A stretch of DNA of 64,000 nucleotides, from the NCBI RefSeq assembly GCF_018130695.1, contig NZ_JAFCJX010000032.1:35836-99835 (forward strand). Reading direction: 5' to 3'. The stretch is from Bradyrhizobium jicamae. GTDB taxonomy: Bacteria > Pseudomonadota > Alphaproteobacteria > Rhizobiales > Xanthobacteraceae. This document shows, in pieces, positions 46,193-55,409 of this stretch. A program made the translations under genes and the position numbers. The first letter of the stretch is position 1. Each line of letters starts with the position of its first letter. The notes beneath the pieces were generated by a model. It was not told where the DNA came from. It did no database searches and saw only the letters and a list, made by a program, of their open reading frames with translations.

Positions 46193-46999
46193 ATGGATCA
46201 TAAAGGCCTGGAATCCGGTCATCGCATGCTGATCACGCCGGAGCGGGTGTTCTACGCCGGCCTGCTTGGCCGCCCGCGCGAGCGTTGCCCCGGCGCCTGC
46301 CATGTCTATGTCGCGCTCCGCGACGGCCTGCATCTCTCCACCAGCGACGGCCGCCAGTCCCACGGCGAGATTGCTGTCACCATGCCGAACCAGCGCCACA
46401 CCATCACCAGTGAATATCGCTCGGCGATCTGCGTCGCGATCGAGCCGGAGAGCGTGCCCGACGGCGTGCTGGAAGCGCTCGCCCGCCGGCTGCAGGGACC
46501 CGACGGAGTCGAGTTCGTCACCCGCATCCGTGCTGCGTACGCGACGCTCGCCGAGATGCAGCATCGCGATGCGATCTCCAATGCCGAATTCGACACCATG
46601 TGCTTCGGCGAAGCGCTGCCGCAGCGCGCGCTCGATCCGCGCGTGGTGCGCGCGATCGGCCGCATCGGAAAGATCTCCGGCGAGCCGCTGACCGCCGCCT
46701 GCTGCGCGGCGGAGGCCGGGCTGTCGCCGTCGCGTTTCCTGCATCTGTTCAAGGAAGAGACGGGAATCTCCTTCCGCTCGTTCCGCGCCTGGAAGCGCGC
46801 GCGGCATCTGCTGCACTTCGCCAACCAGGACATCAACCTCGCGCATCTCGCTCAGGATATCGGCTATCCCGACTCGACCCATTTCAGCCATTCGATCCGC
46901 CGCTTCTACGGCCTGAAGCCGCGCGCGATCTTCTCCGGCTCGCGCGATCTCGCGATCTATCGGGCTGGTGCGGTGACCACGGAGGCGGCTGCTTCGTAA
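46193..46999 (+). CDS. AraC-family transcriptional regulator
   Basis: A 268-residue protein from an ATG at 46193 (gaggaatctgtc upstream). The N-terminal effector part (about 1-160) has no clear cupin signature. The C-terminal two-HTH DNA-binding domain is typical: LTAACCAAEAGLSPSRFLHL, FKEETGISFRSFRAWKRARH, and NLAHLAQDIGYPDSTHFSHS followed by IRRFYGLKPRAIF. It sits between the dehydrogenase/GST operon and the BKACE gene and is a fair candidate for their control. Confidence 0.85.
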   Translation: MDHKGLESGHRMLITPERVFYAGLLGRPRERCPGACHVYVALRDGLHLSTSDGRQSHGEIAVTMPNQRHTITSEYRSAICVAIEPESVPDGVLEALARRLQGPDGVEFVTRIRAAYATLAEMQHRDAISNAEFDTMCFGEALPQRALDPRVVRAIGRIGKISGEPLTAACCAAEAGLSPSRFLHLFKEETGISFRSFRAWKRARHLLHFANQDINLAHLAQDIGYPDSTHFSHSIRRFYGLKPRAIFSGSRDLAIYRAGAVTTEAAAS

Positions 47000-47104
47000 G
47001 GAGCGCCGCAAACAGCCAGTCAACGCAAGATAGCGTGACGACAAATTTCACATCATGGGTCATCGAGACGCGAGGCATTGCGCGTCGCCAACAGGACCCG
47101 TTTG

Positions 47105-47971
47105 ATGAGCAACAAGGCCGTCATCACCTGCGCGCTGAACGGCGTGCTGACCGATCCCAAGCAGCACAATGTGCCTGTCACGCCGGAGCAGATGGCGCGC
47201 GAGGCTAGGGCCGCCTTCAACGCCGGCGCCAGCATCATGCACATCCATCTGCGCCAGCAGGAGCCGAACAAGGGCCATCTGCCGTCCTGGGAGGTCAGCG
47301 TCAGCAAGGAGATCCAGCAGGCGATCCGCGAAGCCTGCCCGGGCGTGATCATCAACCACACCACGGGGACCTCTGGCCCGAACTATCAGGGCGCGCTGAA
47401 CTGCGTGCGCGAAACCAAGCCCGAGATCGCCGCCTGCAATGCCGGCTCGCTGAATTATCTGAAGGTGAAGGCTGACAACACCTGGGCCTGGCCGCCGATG
47501 ATGTTCGACAACGCGGTCGAGAAGGTGCAGGACTATCTCGATGTGATGAAGGTCGCCGGCACGATCCCTGAGTTCGAGTGCTTCGACGTCGGCATCGTCC
47601 GCTGTGTCGGCATGTACCGGCAGACCGGCATGTATTCCGGGCCGCTCGAATATAATTTCGTGATGGGCGTCGCCTCGGGCATGCCGGCCGATCCCGACTT
47701 GTTGCCGATCCTGTTGAAACTGAAGGTGCCGGAGGCGCATTGGCAGGTCACCGCAATCGGTCGCGCCGAGATCTGGCCCTTGCACCAGTGCGCCGCCGAT
47801 CTCGGCGGGCACCTGCGCAGCGGGCTCGAGGACACTTTCTATCTCGGCGACGGCACCAAGGTGACGTCGAACGGGCAGCTTGTCGAAGCGTTGGCGACGT
47901 GCGCGCGGAATGCCGGACGCGAGATCGCGAGTCCAGCGGAGGCGCGGCAGATTTTTGGGGTCAGGCACTGA
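47105..47971 (+). CDS. BKACE-family beta-keto acid cleavage enzyme (DUF849)
   Basis: A 288-residue Zn-dependent TIM-barrel enzyme that condenses a beta-keto acid with acetyl-CoA to give acetoacetate and a new acyl-CoA. Family motifs: VITCALNGVLTDPKQH, ASIMHIHLRQQEPNKG (metal-binding H-x-H), VIINHTTGTSGPN, IPEFECFDVGIVR (catalytic Glu region), and LRSGLEDTFYLGDG near the end. It is unlike most members in having QQEPN where many have a DExG type loop, so the substrate class is uncertain. The CoA ligase gene follows. Confidence 0.88.
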   Translation: MSNKAVITCALNGVLTDPKQHNVPVTPEQMAREARAAFNAGASIMHIHLRQQEPNKGHLPSWEVSVSKEIQQAIREACPGVIINHTTGTSGPNYQGALNCVRETKPEIAACNAGSLNYLKVKADNTWAWPPMMFDNAVEKVQDYLDVMKVAGTIPEFECFDVGIVRCVGMYRQTGMYSGPLEYNFVMGVASGMPADPDLLPILLKLKVPEAHWQVTAIGRAEIWPLHQCAADLGGHLRSGLEDTFYLGDGTKVTSNGQLVEALATCARNAGREIASPAEARQIFGVRH

Positions 47972-47984
47972 GCCTGCCGCATCG

Positions 47985-48105
47985 TCATTGCGAGCGCAGC
48001 GACTTGTCCGCCGAAGCCTTTGGCGAAGGCGGAAGCAATCCATGGGGCAGCATATGCGGAGCGATGAATTGCTTCGTCGCTCCGCTCCTCACGTGACGTA
48101 ATAGG
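47985..48105. repeat. Rhizobial intergenic repeat, cgtcattgcgagcgcagcga type
   Basis: The left part gtcattgcgagcgcagcgac, the centre gaagcaatccat and the right gaattgcttcgtcgctccgc are inverse-related, a common rhizobial intergenic module. It ends just before the ribosome-binding site (aggaggacgc) of the CoA ligase gene. Confidence 0.65.
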
Positions 48106-48112
48106 AGGACGC

Positions 48113-49711
48113 ATGGACAACCTCGCAGCAACTGGCGGCGTGACCGGGCCGGGCCGCATCGGCCGGGTCGCGATCGGCGATCTCCTGAAGCGCGCGGCGC
48201 GGCGCTTTCCGGACCGCATCGCGCTGACCGACGGGGACCGCCGTGTCACCTTCACTGAGCTCGAGCGCGACGCCAACCGTTTTGCCAATCATCTGGTGCG
48301 GCGCGGACTGAAGCCGGGCGAGAAAATCTCGACCGTCTGCAACAACTCGGTCGAGTTCGTCAAAGCGCTGTTCGGCATCCATCGCGCCGGCCTCGTCTGG
48401 GTGCCGATCAACACCATGCTCGGACCATCAGACATGGACTACATCATCAGCCATGCCGAGGTTCGCTTTGCCATCATCGACGACAATCTGCATGGCCAGC
48501 CCGACCGCCGCGCCGCGCTGGAGGCGCGAGGGCTGCAGATGATCGCGATCGACCTCACCGGCAATATCGGAAAGACGGGTCTGCAAGACTTCAACGATCT
48601 GCTCCAGGGCCAGTCTGACGTCGAGCCGGAGATCGAGATCGGCGATCGCGATCTCGCGATGATCATCTATACATCAGGCACCACGTCTCGCCCGAAAGGC
48701 GCGATGCATTGCCATCTCGCCGTGGTCATGGCCGTGATGAGCAACTGCATCGAGATGCAGCTGTCGCGCGACGACGGGATCACCGGGCAATTCCCGCTGT
48801 TCCACTGCGCCGGGCATGTGCTGCTCTTGAGCTATCTCTCGGTCGGCGGCCGCATGGCGCTGATGCGCGGCTTCGATCCGATCGCCTGCATGGAGGCAAT
48901 CGTGCGCGACAGGCTTACCGTGTTCGTCGGATTGTCGCTGATGTACCAGGCGATCCTCGATCATCCGCGCCGACGCGACTACGATCTGTCCGGCCTGCGC
49001 TGCTGCATCTACACCATGGCGCCGATGGGTAAGCCGCTGCTGGAACGCGCCATCGCCGATCTCTGCCCGAACTTCGTGCTCTCCAGCGGACAGACCGAGA
49101 TGTATCCGGCGACCACGATGTCGCGGCCGGAGGTGCAGCTCAATCGGTTCGGCAATTACTGGGGCGAGTCGCTGATCGTTAACGAGACCGCGATCATGGA
49201 CGACAACGGCAACCTGTTGCCGCGCGGCGAGATCGGCGAGCTCGTGCATCGCGGCCCGAACGTGATGATGGGCTATTACAAGGATCCCAAATCGACCGAG
49301 GAGGCCCGCAAATTCGGCTGGCACCACACCGGCGATCTCGCCGTCATCGACGAGACGGGCGAGGTGCTGTTCCTCGACCGCAAGAAGGACATGATCAAGT
49401 CCGGCGGCGAGAATGTTGCTTCCGTCAAGATCGAGGAGACGCTGCTGGCGCATCCGGCCGTGCAGAACGCTGCCGTGGTCGGCCTGCCGCATCCGCAGTG
49501 GGGCGAGGCGGTCTCCGCCTTCGTCAAGCTGAAGCCCGGCGCGATTGCGAACGAGGCCGGGATCGAGGCGCATTGCCGAAAACATCTCGGCGGCTTTCAG
49601 GTGCCAAAACTGGTGCGTATCGTCGAGGAGATGCCTATGACGGCGACCGGCAAGCTGCGCAAGGTCGAGCTGCGGCAGAAGTACAGTGCGTATTTTGCGG
49701 AGCGTGCGTAA
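48113..49711 (+). CDS. AMP-dependent acyl-CoA synthetase
   Basis: A 532-residue ligase. Signatures: MIIYTSGTTSRPKGAMHCHL, GQTEMYPATTM, HHTGDLAVIDETGEVLFLDR and SGGENVASVKIEE, with the late Lys in MTATGKLRKVE. It activates an acid to its CoA ester. It directly precedes the carboxylase beta subunit gene, whose GTG start abuts its TAA stop, and so forms an activation-carboxylation operon with the next two genes. Confidence 0.92.
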   Translation: MDNLAATGGVTGPGRIGRVAIGDLLKRAARRFPDRIALTDGDRRVTFTELERDANRFANHLVRRGLKPGEKISTVCNNSVEFVKALFGIHRAGLVWVPINTMLGPSDMDYIISHAEVRFAIIDDNLHGQPDRRAALEARGLQMIAIDLTGNIGKTGLQDFNDLLQGQSDVEPEIEIGDRDLAMIIYTSGTTSRPKGAMHCHLAVVMAVMSNCIEMQLSRDDGITGQFPLFHCAGHVLLLSYLSVGGRMALMRGFDPIACMEAIVRDRLTVFVGLSLMYQAILDHPRRRDYDLSGLRCCIYTMAPMGKPLLERAIADLCPNFVLSSGQTEMYPATTMSRPEVQLNRFGNYWGESLIVNETAIMDDNGNLLPRGEIGELVHRGPNVMMGYYKDPKSTEEARKFGWHHTGDLAVIDETGEVLFLDRKKDMIKSGGENVASVKIEETLLAHPAVQNAAVVGLPHPQWGEAVSAFVKLKPGAIANEAGIEAHCRKHLGGFQVPKLVRIVEEMPMTATGKLRKVELRQKYSAYFAERA

Positions 49712-51328
49712 GTGCCCATCATCGAGAACACGATTGCAACCGGCGGCGCGGCCTTCCAGGCCAATCGCGACGGCATGCTCGCGCTGATCGCGCGGGTCCG
49801 TGCACTGGAGGAGCGCACGCGCGCGGCCTCGGCTGCGGCCAAGGATCGCTTTCACAAGCGCGGACAATTGCTGCCGCGCGAGCGCGTCGCGCTGGTGCTC
49901 GATCCCGGCTCGCCGTTCCTGGAACTGTCGACGTTGACCGGCTACATGTTCGATGTACCGGATGCCGACAAGAGCGTGCCCGGCGGCGGTGTGATCGCCG
50001 GCATCGGCTTCGTCTCCGGCATCCGCTGCATGGTCAGCGCCAATGATGCCGGCATCGACGCCGGTGCGCTGCAGCCCTACGGCCTCGACAAGACGCTGCG
50101 GGTGCAGGAGCTCGCGCTGGAGAACAAGTTGCCCTATGTGCAGCTGGTCGAAAGCGCCGGCGCCAATCTGCTGCGCTACCGCGTCGAGGACTTTGTTCGC
50201 GGCGGCAACATCTTCCGCAATCTGGCGCGGCTGTCCGCGGCCGGGCTTCCCGTCGTTACCGTAACGCATGGTTCCTCGACGGCCGGCGGCGCCTATCAGA
50301 CCGGCCTCTCCGATTACATCGTGATGGTGCGCGGCCGCACCCGCGCCTTCCTCGCCGGGCCGCCGCTGCTCAAAGCCGCGACCGGCGAGATCGCGACCGA
50401 GGAGGAGCTCGGCGGCGCCGAGATGCACACCGCGATCTCCGGCCTCGGCGACTACCTCGCCGAGGACGACCGCGACGCGCTGCGCATCGCGCGCGACATC
50501 ATGGCCAAAATGCCCTGGGATCGTCAGCGGAAGGACGAGGCCTCGTTCAAGCCGCCGCGCTATGATGCGGAGGAATTGCTCGGCATCATGCCGATGGATC
50601 ACAAGCGTCCCGTCGACATGCGGCAGGCGATCGCGCGCTTCATTGACGATTCCGACTTCACCGAGTTCAGTGCGAATTACGGTCCCGCGACCGTCTGCGG
50701 CCACGCCCGCATCGAGGGACAGGCGATCGGCATCATCACCAACAACGGCCCGCTCGACGTGCCCGGCGCCAACAAGGCGACGCATTTCATCCAGGCCTGC
50801 TGCCAGTCGAAGACACCGATCCTCTACATGAACAACACCACCGGCTACATGGTGGGCAAGGCCTATGAAGAGGCCGGCATGATCAAGCACGGCTCCAAGA
50901 TGATCCAGGCCGTGACCTCGGCGACGGTGCCGCAGATCACGATCTATTGCGGCGCCTCGTTCGGCGCCGGCAATTACGGCATGTGCGGACGCGGCTTCCA
51001 TCCGCGCTTCTGCTTCTCCTGGCCGAACGCCAAGACCGCCGTGATGGGAGGCGAGCAGGCCGCCGAGACCATGGCGATCGTCACCGAAGCCGCCGCGGCG
51101 CGGCGCGGCAAGCCGATCGAGAAGGAGAAGCTGGAGGCGATGAAGGCCCAGATCACGGGCGTGTTTGATGGCCAGATGGACGTGTTCTCGACCAGCGCGC
51201 GTGTGCTCGACGACGGCGTGATCGATCCGCGCGACACCCGCGCCGTTCTTTCGGAGGTGCTTTCGATCTGTCGTGAGGCCGGGGCACGCGAGCCCCAACG
51301 CATGCAGTTCTCGGTGGCGCGGCCATGA
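49712..51328 (+). CDS. Biotin-dependent acyl-CoA carboxylase, carboxyltransferase (beta) subunit
   Basis: A 538-residue protein from a GTG at 49712, immediately after the ligase stop. The two crotonase-like halves show FVSGIRCMVSANDAGIDAGA, VTVTHGSSTAGGAYQTGLSD (acyl-CoA side), and FIQACCQSKTPILYMNNTTG, IYCGASFGAGNYGMCGRGFH (carboxybiotin side). The closest pattern is methylcrotonyl-CoA/geranyl-CoA carboxylase; substrate among acetyl-, propionyl-, methylcrotonyl- and geranyl-CoA not decided. Overlaps the alpha gene by ATGA. Confidence 0.92.
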   Translation: MPIIENTIATGGAAFQANRDGMLALIARVRALEERTRAASAAAKDRFHKRGQLLPRERVALVLDPGSPFLELSTLTGYMFDVPDADKSVPGGGVIAGIGFVSGIRCMVSANDAGIDAGALQPYGLDKTLRVQELALENKLPYVQLVESAGANLLRYRVEDFVRGGNIFRNLARLSAAGLPVVTVTHGSSTAGGAYQTGLSDYIVMVRGRTRAFLAGPPLLKAATGEIATEEELGGAEMHTAISGLGDYLAEDDRDALRIARDIMAKMPWDRQRKDEASFKPPRYDAEELLGIMPMDHKRPVDMRQAIARFIDDSDFTEFSANYGPATVCGHARIEGQAIGIITNNGPLDVPGANKATHFIQACCQSKTPILYMNNTTGYMVGKAYEEAGMIKHGSKMIQAVTSATVPQITIYCGASFGAGNYGMCGRGFHPRFCFSWPNAKTAVMGGEQAAETMAIVTEAAAARRGKPIEKEKLEAMKAQITGVFDGQMDVFSTSARVLDDGVIDPRDTRAVLSEVLSICREAGAREPQRMQFSVARP

Positions 51329-53301
51329 GCGGGGCAATTGTGAAGCGAACGCCGTTCTTCAAGATCCTGATCGCGAACCGCGGCGAGATCGCGCTGCGCA
51401 TCATGCGCACCGCGCGCCGGCTCGGCTACGGCGTGGTCGCGGTCTATTCCGATGCCGATCGCGATGCGCTGCATGTCCGCGAGGCCGATCAGGCGGTGCG
51501 GATCGGCGAGCCGCTGCCGGCGCAGTCCTACCTGAACATCGCCGCGATCATCGCCGCGGCCAAGGCGAGCGGCGCCGGCGCGGTGCATCCGGGCTACGGT
51601 TTCCTCGCCGAGAACGAGGAGTTCGCGCAAGCTTGCCGCGACGCTGGGCTGGTCTTCATCGGCCCGTCGCCGGATGCAATCCGCGCCATGGGCAACAAGG
51701 CGGGCGCCAAGGACATCATGCAAAAGGCGGGCGTACCCTGCGTGCCCGGCTATCAGGGCGCCGACCAGGGCGATGCCGCGATGCTGGCGGAAGCAGGCAA
51801 GATCGGCTTTCCCGTGATGATCAAGGCCGTCGCCGGCGGCGGCGGACGCGGCATGCGGCTGGTCGTTGATGCCGCGGCATTCCCGGATGCGCTGCGTAGT
51901 GCGCGCTCGGAAGCGCAGGGCGCGTTCGGCGATGCGACCGTGATCCTCGAGCGCGCGATCGTCGATCCCCGCCACATCGAGATCCAGGTGTTCGGCGACC
52001 GCCACGGCAACGCCATCCATCTCGGCGAACGCGATTGCTCGGTGCAGCGGCGGCACCAGAAGCTGATCGAGGAGGCGCCATCGCCGGCGGTCTCTGCCGA
52101 CCTGCGCGCACGGATGGGCGCGGTTGCGGTGCAGGCGGTGAAGGCGATTGGCTATGAGGGCGCCGGCACGCTGGAATTCCTGCTCGACCGCGACGGCAAT
52201 TTCTACTTCATGGAGATGAATACCCGCCTGCAGGTCGAACATCCCGTCACCGAGGCGATCACGGGCCTGGATCTGGTCGAGCTGCAACTGCGCATTGCCG
52301 CCGGCGAGCCGCTGCCGCTTAAGCAGGACGACGTCAAATTCTCCGGCCACGCCATCGAGGTGCGGCTGTGCTCCGAAGACGCCCGCCATGATTTCATGCC
52401 GCAATCCGGCCGGATGGCGCTGTGGCAGATGCCGGAGACCGTTCGCGCCGAGCACGCGCTGCAGTCAGGCTCGGAGATCCCGCCGTTCTACGATTCGATG
52501 ATCGCAAAGATCATCAGCCATGGCGCGACGCGCGACGAGGCGCGCGGAAAATTGATCTGCGGGCTGGAGCAGGTCGCCGCCTTCGGCGTCACCACCAACC
52601 AGGGGTTTCTGATCGACTGCCTGCGCCATCCCACCTTTGCGAAGGGCCAGGCGACCACGGCCTTCATCGGCCAGCACCGCGAGGCGTTGCTGGCGCCGCG
52701 TGCCGATCAGGACAGGGACATCGCGCTGGCGGCGCTGCTGCTCTACGTCACCAATCCCCACGCGCCGCCATGGCGGCGCGGACGATCGCTCGCCGCGACA
52801 TTTCCGCTCGGACTGCGCATCGATCTCGGTCATGGCGTGCAGGAGATCGAGGTCGTTCGCGAGCGCGACGGTCGTTATGCCGTCGGCAATGGCGACCAGC
52901 ATCGCTTCGAAATCGAGGACCTCGGCAGCGACGTGATCCGCTTCGGGAACAACGGACTGATGGATTCCGCGCGATACCTTCGTGACGGCGATCGGCTCTA
53001 CATCCTGCATCGCGGCGTCACGCTGTCGGTCCGCGATCTCACGCTGGCGCCGCCGGAGAGCGCGGCGTCTGCGGGCGGTGACGGCAAAGTCCGCGCCGCC
53101 ATGAACGGCCGTGTCGTCGCGCTGCTGGTGAAAGCCGGCGACAAGGTTTCGGCCGGTCAGCCGGTGATGACGCTGGAGGCGATGAAGATGGAGCATGTCC
53201 ACACCGCCGGCGTCGCGGGCACGGTGGCGGCGATCGACGTTGTCGAGGGCGAGCAGGTGGCCATGGGGAAGATCGTGGTGGAGATCGAGGCAGCCGCATA
53301 A
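51325..53301 (+). CDS. Biotin-dependent acyl-CoA carboxylase, biotin carboxylase/carrier (alpha) subunit
   Basis: A 658-residue protein. Biotin carboxylase at 1-450 (ILIANRGEIALRIMRTARRL; ATP-grasp loop AVAGGGGRGMRLV; FMEMNTRLQVEHPVTEAITG) and a C-terminal carrier domain with EAMKMEH, biotinylated at about Lys621. It transfers CO2 from bicarbonate to biotin, and the beta subunit then carboxylates the acyl-CoA. The two starts overlap (ATGA at 51325), so translation is coupled. Combined with an upstream CoA ligase and three dehydrogenases, it suggests degradation of a methyl-branched or leucine/isoprenoid-like acid. Confidence 0.93.
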   Translation: MSGAIVKRTPFFKILIANRGEIALRIMRTARRLGYGVVAVYSDADRDALHVREADQAVRIGEPLPAQSYLNIAAIIAAAKASGAGAVHPGYGFLAENEEFAQACRDAGLVFIGPSPDAIRAMGNKAGAKDIMQKAGVPCVPGYQGADQGDAAMLAEAGKIGFPVMIKAVAGGGGRGMRLVVDAAAFPDALRSARSEAQGAFGDATVILERAIVDPRHIEIQVFGDRHGNAIHLGERDCSVQRRHQKLIEEAPSPAVSADLRARMGAVAVQAVKAIGYEGAGTLEFLLDRDGNFYFMEMNTRLQVEHPVTEAITGLDLVELQLRIAAGEPLPLKQDDVKFSGHAIEVRLCSEDARHDFMPQSGRMALWQMPETVRAEHALQSGSEIPPFYDSMIAKIISHGATRDEARGKLICGLEQVAAFGVTTNQGFLIDCLRHPTFAKGQATTAFIGQHREALLAPRADQDRDIALAALLLYVTNPHAPPWRRGRSLAATFPLGLRIDLGHGVQEIEVVRERDGRYAVGNGDQHRFEIEDLGSDVIRFGNNGLMDSARYLRDGDRLYILHRGVTLSVRDLTLAPPESAASAGGDGKVRAAMNGRVVALLVKAGDKVSAGQPVMTLEAMKMEHVHTAGVAGTVAAIDVVEGEQVAMGKIVVEIEAAA

Positions 53302-53308
53302 CGGGATG

Positions 53309-53397
53309 CGTAGGGTGGGCAAAGGCGCGTAGCGCCGTGCCCACCATCAAGTGTCGTGCTCGTGATGGTGGGCACGCTTCGCTTTGCCCACCCTACG
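53309..53397. repeat. Palindromic repeat, cgtagggtgggcaaaggcgc type, copy 2
   Basis: It has the same ends as the element at 5471-5565 (cgtagggtgggcaaaggcgc and tttgcccaccctacg) with a different centre. It lies seven bases after the carboxylase stop and seven before the ABC ATPase stop (convergent), where it could stop transcription from both sides. Confidence 0.85.
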
Positions 53398-53403
53398 CAC
53401 TGG

Positions 53404-54399
53404 TTATGTGGCCGACTGCCCGGTCCCCTCATTCAGCCAGCACGCCACCTGATGTTTGGCGCCGGCGTCTTTCAGCACCGGCCGGTCCACCTTGCACCGG
53501 TCCATCGCATAGCGGCAGCGCGTATGAAACGCGCAGCCTGATGGCGGGTTGATCGGGCTTGGCACATCGCCGTCGATCAATGGCGTCAGGCGCTTTGCCT
53601 TGGGATCGGCAACCGGCACCGAGGCCAGCAGCGCCTGCGTGTAGGGATGGCGCGGGTTGGCGAACAATGCGGCCTTGTCGGCGATCTCGACGATGCGGCC
53701 GAGATACATCACGGCGACGCGGTGGCTGATATGGGCGACGACGGCGAGATCGTGCGCGATGAACAGATAGGAGAAATTCTGCCTGCGCTGCAGGTCGATC
53801 AACAGATTGATCACCTGCGCCTGGATGGAGACGTCGAGCGCAGAGACTGGCTCGTCGCAGACGATCAGGCGCGGGCCGAGCGAGAGCGCGCGGGCGATGC
53901 AGATGCGCTGGCGCTGGCCGCCGGAGAATTGATGTGGAAAATTCTTCATCTGGTCGGCACGCAGGCCGACCTGCTGGAACAGTTCCGCGACGCGCTCCTG
54001 CTGCTTCGCGCCCGTCGCGAGCCCGTGCACGCTCAGGGGCTCGCCGACGATATCGCCGGCGGTCATGCGCGGGTTGAGCGACGCGAAGGGATCCTGGAAC
54101 ACGATCTGCATTGAGCGGCGATGCGGCCGCAGCGCCGTCTTGCTGAGCGATGCGATATCCTCGCCATCGAGCCTGATCGCGCCGCTGGTCGGCTCGACCA
54201 GCCGCAGCACGGTGCGCGCCACTGTCGACTTGCCGCAGCCGGATTCACCGACCAGGCCGAGCGTCTCGCCGGTGCCGAGCGCAAAGCTGACGCCGTCGAC
54301 CGCATGCACGGTGCCGATCTGCCGACGCAGGATGCCGCCGCGCACCGCGTAGTGCTTGACGAGATCGGTAACCTCCAGAAGCGGGCGCTGCTCGCTCAT
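53404..54399 (-). CDS. Oligopeptide-type ABC transporter ATP-binding protein (DppF/OppF-like)
   Basis: A 331-residue ATPase from the ATG at 54399, whose codon overlaps the TGA of the upstream ATPase gene. Walker A GESGCGKSTVARTV, signature FSGGQRQRICIARALSL, Walker B LIVCDEPVSALD, and a C-terminal Fe-S-type cysteine region CAFHTRCRYAMDRC typical of OppD/F. It powers uptake through the permeases encoded upstream. Last gene of the operon. Confidence 0.92.
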   Translation of the reverse strand: MSEQRPLLEVTDLVKHYAVRGGILRRQIGTVHAVDGVSFALGTGETLGLVGESGCGKSTVARTVLRLVEPTSGAIRLDGEDIASLSKTALRPHRRSMQIVFQDPFASLNPRMTAGDIVGEPLSVHGLATGAKQQERVAELFQQVGLRADQMKNFPHQFSGGQRQRICIARALSLGPRLIVCDEPVSALDVSIQAQVINLLIDLQRRQNFSYLFIAHDLAVVAHISHRVAVMYLGRIVEIADKAALFANPRHPYTQALLASVPVADPKAKRLTPLIDGDVPSPINPPSGCAFHTRCRYAMDRCKVDRPVLKDAGAKHQVACWLNEGTGQSAT

Positions 54400-55409
54400 A
54401 CCGCCCCCGTCAGTTCGCCCGCGCGCCAGCAGGCGGCCCAATGGTTCGGCGTGACTTCCTCCAGCGGCGGATAGGCCTGGCGGCAGCGGTCGACTGCGAG
54501 CTTGCAGCGCGGCGCGAAAGCGCAGCCCGGCGGCAAGTTCGTCAGCGACGGCACCATGCCGGGAATCTCGGTCAGTCGCGCATCGCTCTGTGCGCCGAGC
54601 GCGATCACCGCCGGCATCGACGCCATTAACCCGCGCGTATAGGGATGGCGCGGATTCTCGAACAGCGCCTCGACCGTCGCTTCCTCAACCTTCTTGCCGG
54701 CATACATCACGATCACGCGCTGCGCGGTCTGGGCGACGACGCCGAGATCATGGGTGATCAGGATCAGTCCGGTGCCGAGTGTCTTCTGCAGATCGACGAT
54801 CAGCGCCAGGATCTGCGCCTGGATCGTCACGTCGAGCGCGGTGGTCGGCTCGTCCGCGATCAGCAGTGCCGGCCGGCAGGCCAAGGCCATCGCGATCATC
54901 GCGCGCTGGCGCATGCCGCCGGAGAGCTGGTGCGGATATTCGCGCGCGCGGCGTTCCGGCTCGGGAATCCGCACCAGCCGCAGCATCTCGACCGCGCGCT
55001 GCCACGCCTCCTTGTTGGTCACCTTCTGGTGCAGCCGCACCGCCTCGATGATCTGGTCGCCGATCCGCATCACCGGATTGAGCGAGGTCATCGGCTCCTG
55101 GAAAATCATCGAGATGCGGTTGCCCCGGATGCCGCGCATCGCGGCGTCGTCGAGCGCGAGCAGGTCGGTGCCTTCGAGTATCACCGAGCCGCCGACGATG
55201 CGGCCGGGCGGATCAGGCACCAGGCGCATGATCGACAGCGCGCTGACGCTCTTGCCGCAGCCGGATTCCCCGACGATCGCCAGCGTCTCGCCGCGGCCGA
55301 CCGAGAACGAGACGTCGTCGACCGCACGGAACAGACCCGAATTCGTGAAAAACACGGTCTGAAGGTTCTTTACATCGAGAACCATCTCGGTCGCTCGGGT
55401 CTCGCTCAT
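54396..55409 (-). CDS. Oligopeptide-type ABC transporter ATP-binding protein (DppD/OppD-like)
   Basis: A 337-residue ATPase with Walker A GESGCGKSVSALSIM, signature LSGGMRQRAMIAMAL, Walker B LLIADEPTTALD and the C-terminal CAFAPRCKLAVDRC. Its start codon overlaps the stop of the DppC-like gene (TGATG) and its stop overlaps the next start, so translation of the operon is coupled throughout. Confidence 0.92.
   Translation of the reverse strand: MSETRATEMVLDVKNLQTVFFTNSGLFRAVDDVSFSVGRGETLAIVGESGCGKSVSALSIMRLVPDPPGRIVGGSVILEGTDLLALDDAAMRGIRGNRISMIFQEPMTSLNPVMRIGDQIIEAVRLHQKVTNKEAWQRAVEMLRLVRIPEPERRAREYPHQLSGGMRQRAMIAMALACRPALLIADEPTTALDVTIQAQILALIVDLQKTLGTGLILITHDLGVVAQTAQRVIVMYAGKKVEEATVEALFENPRHPYTRGLMASMPAVIALGAQSDARLTEIPGMVPSLTNLPPGCAFAPRCKLAVDRCRQAYPPLEEVTPNHWAACWRAGELTGAV

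Noticed and set aside
48674..51337. Reverse-strand open frame of 887 codons opposite the CoA ligase and carboxylase genes
   Set aside because: It has the same shadow composition and runs opposite strongly conserved coding sequence. Similar frames at 3517-5577, 14709-16319 and 43870-45378 were rejected for the same reason.
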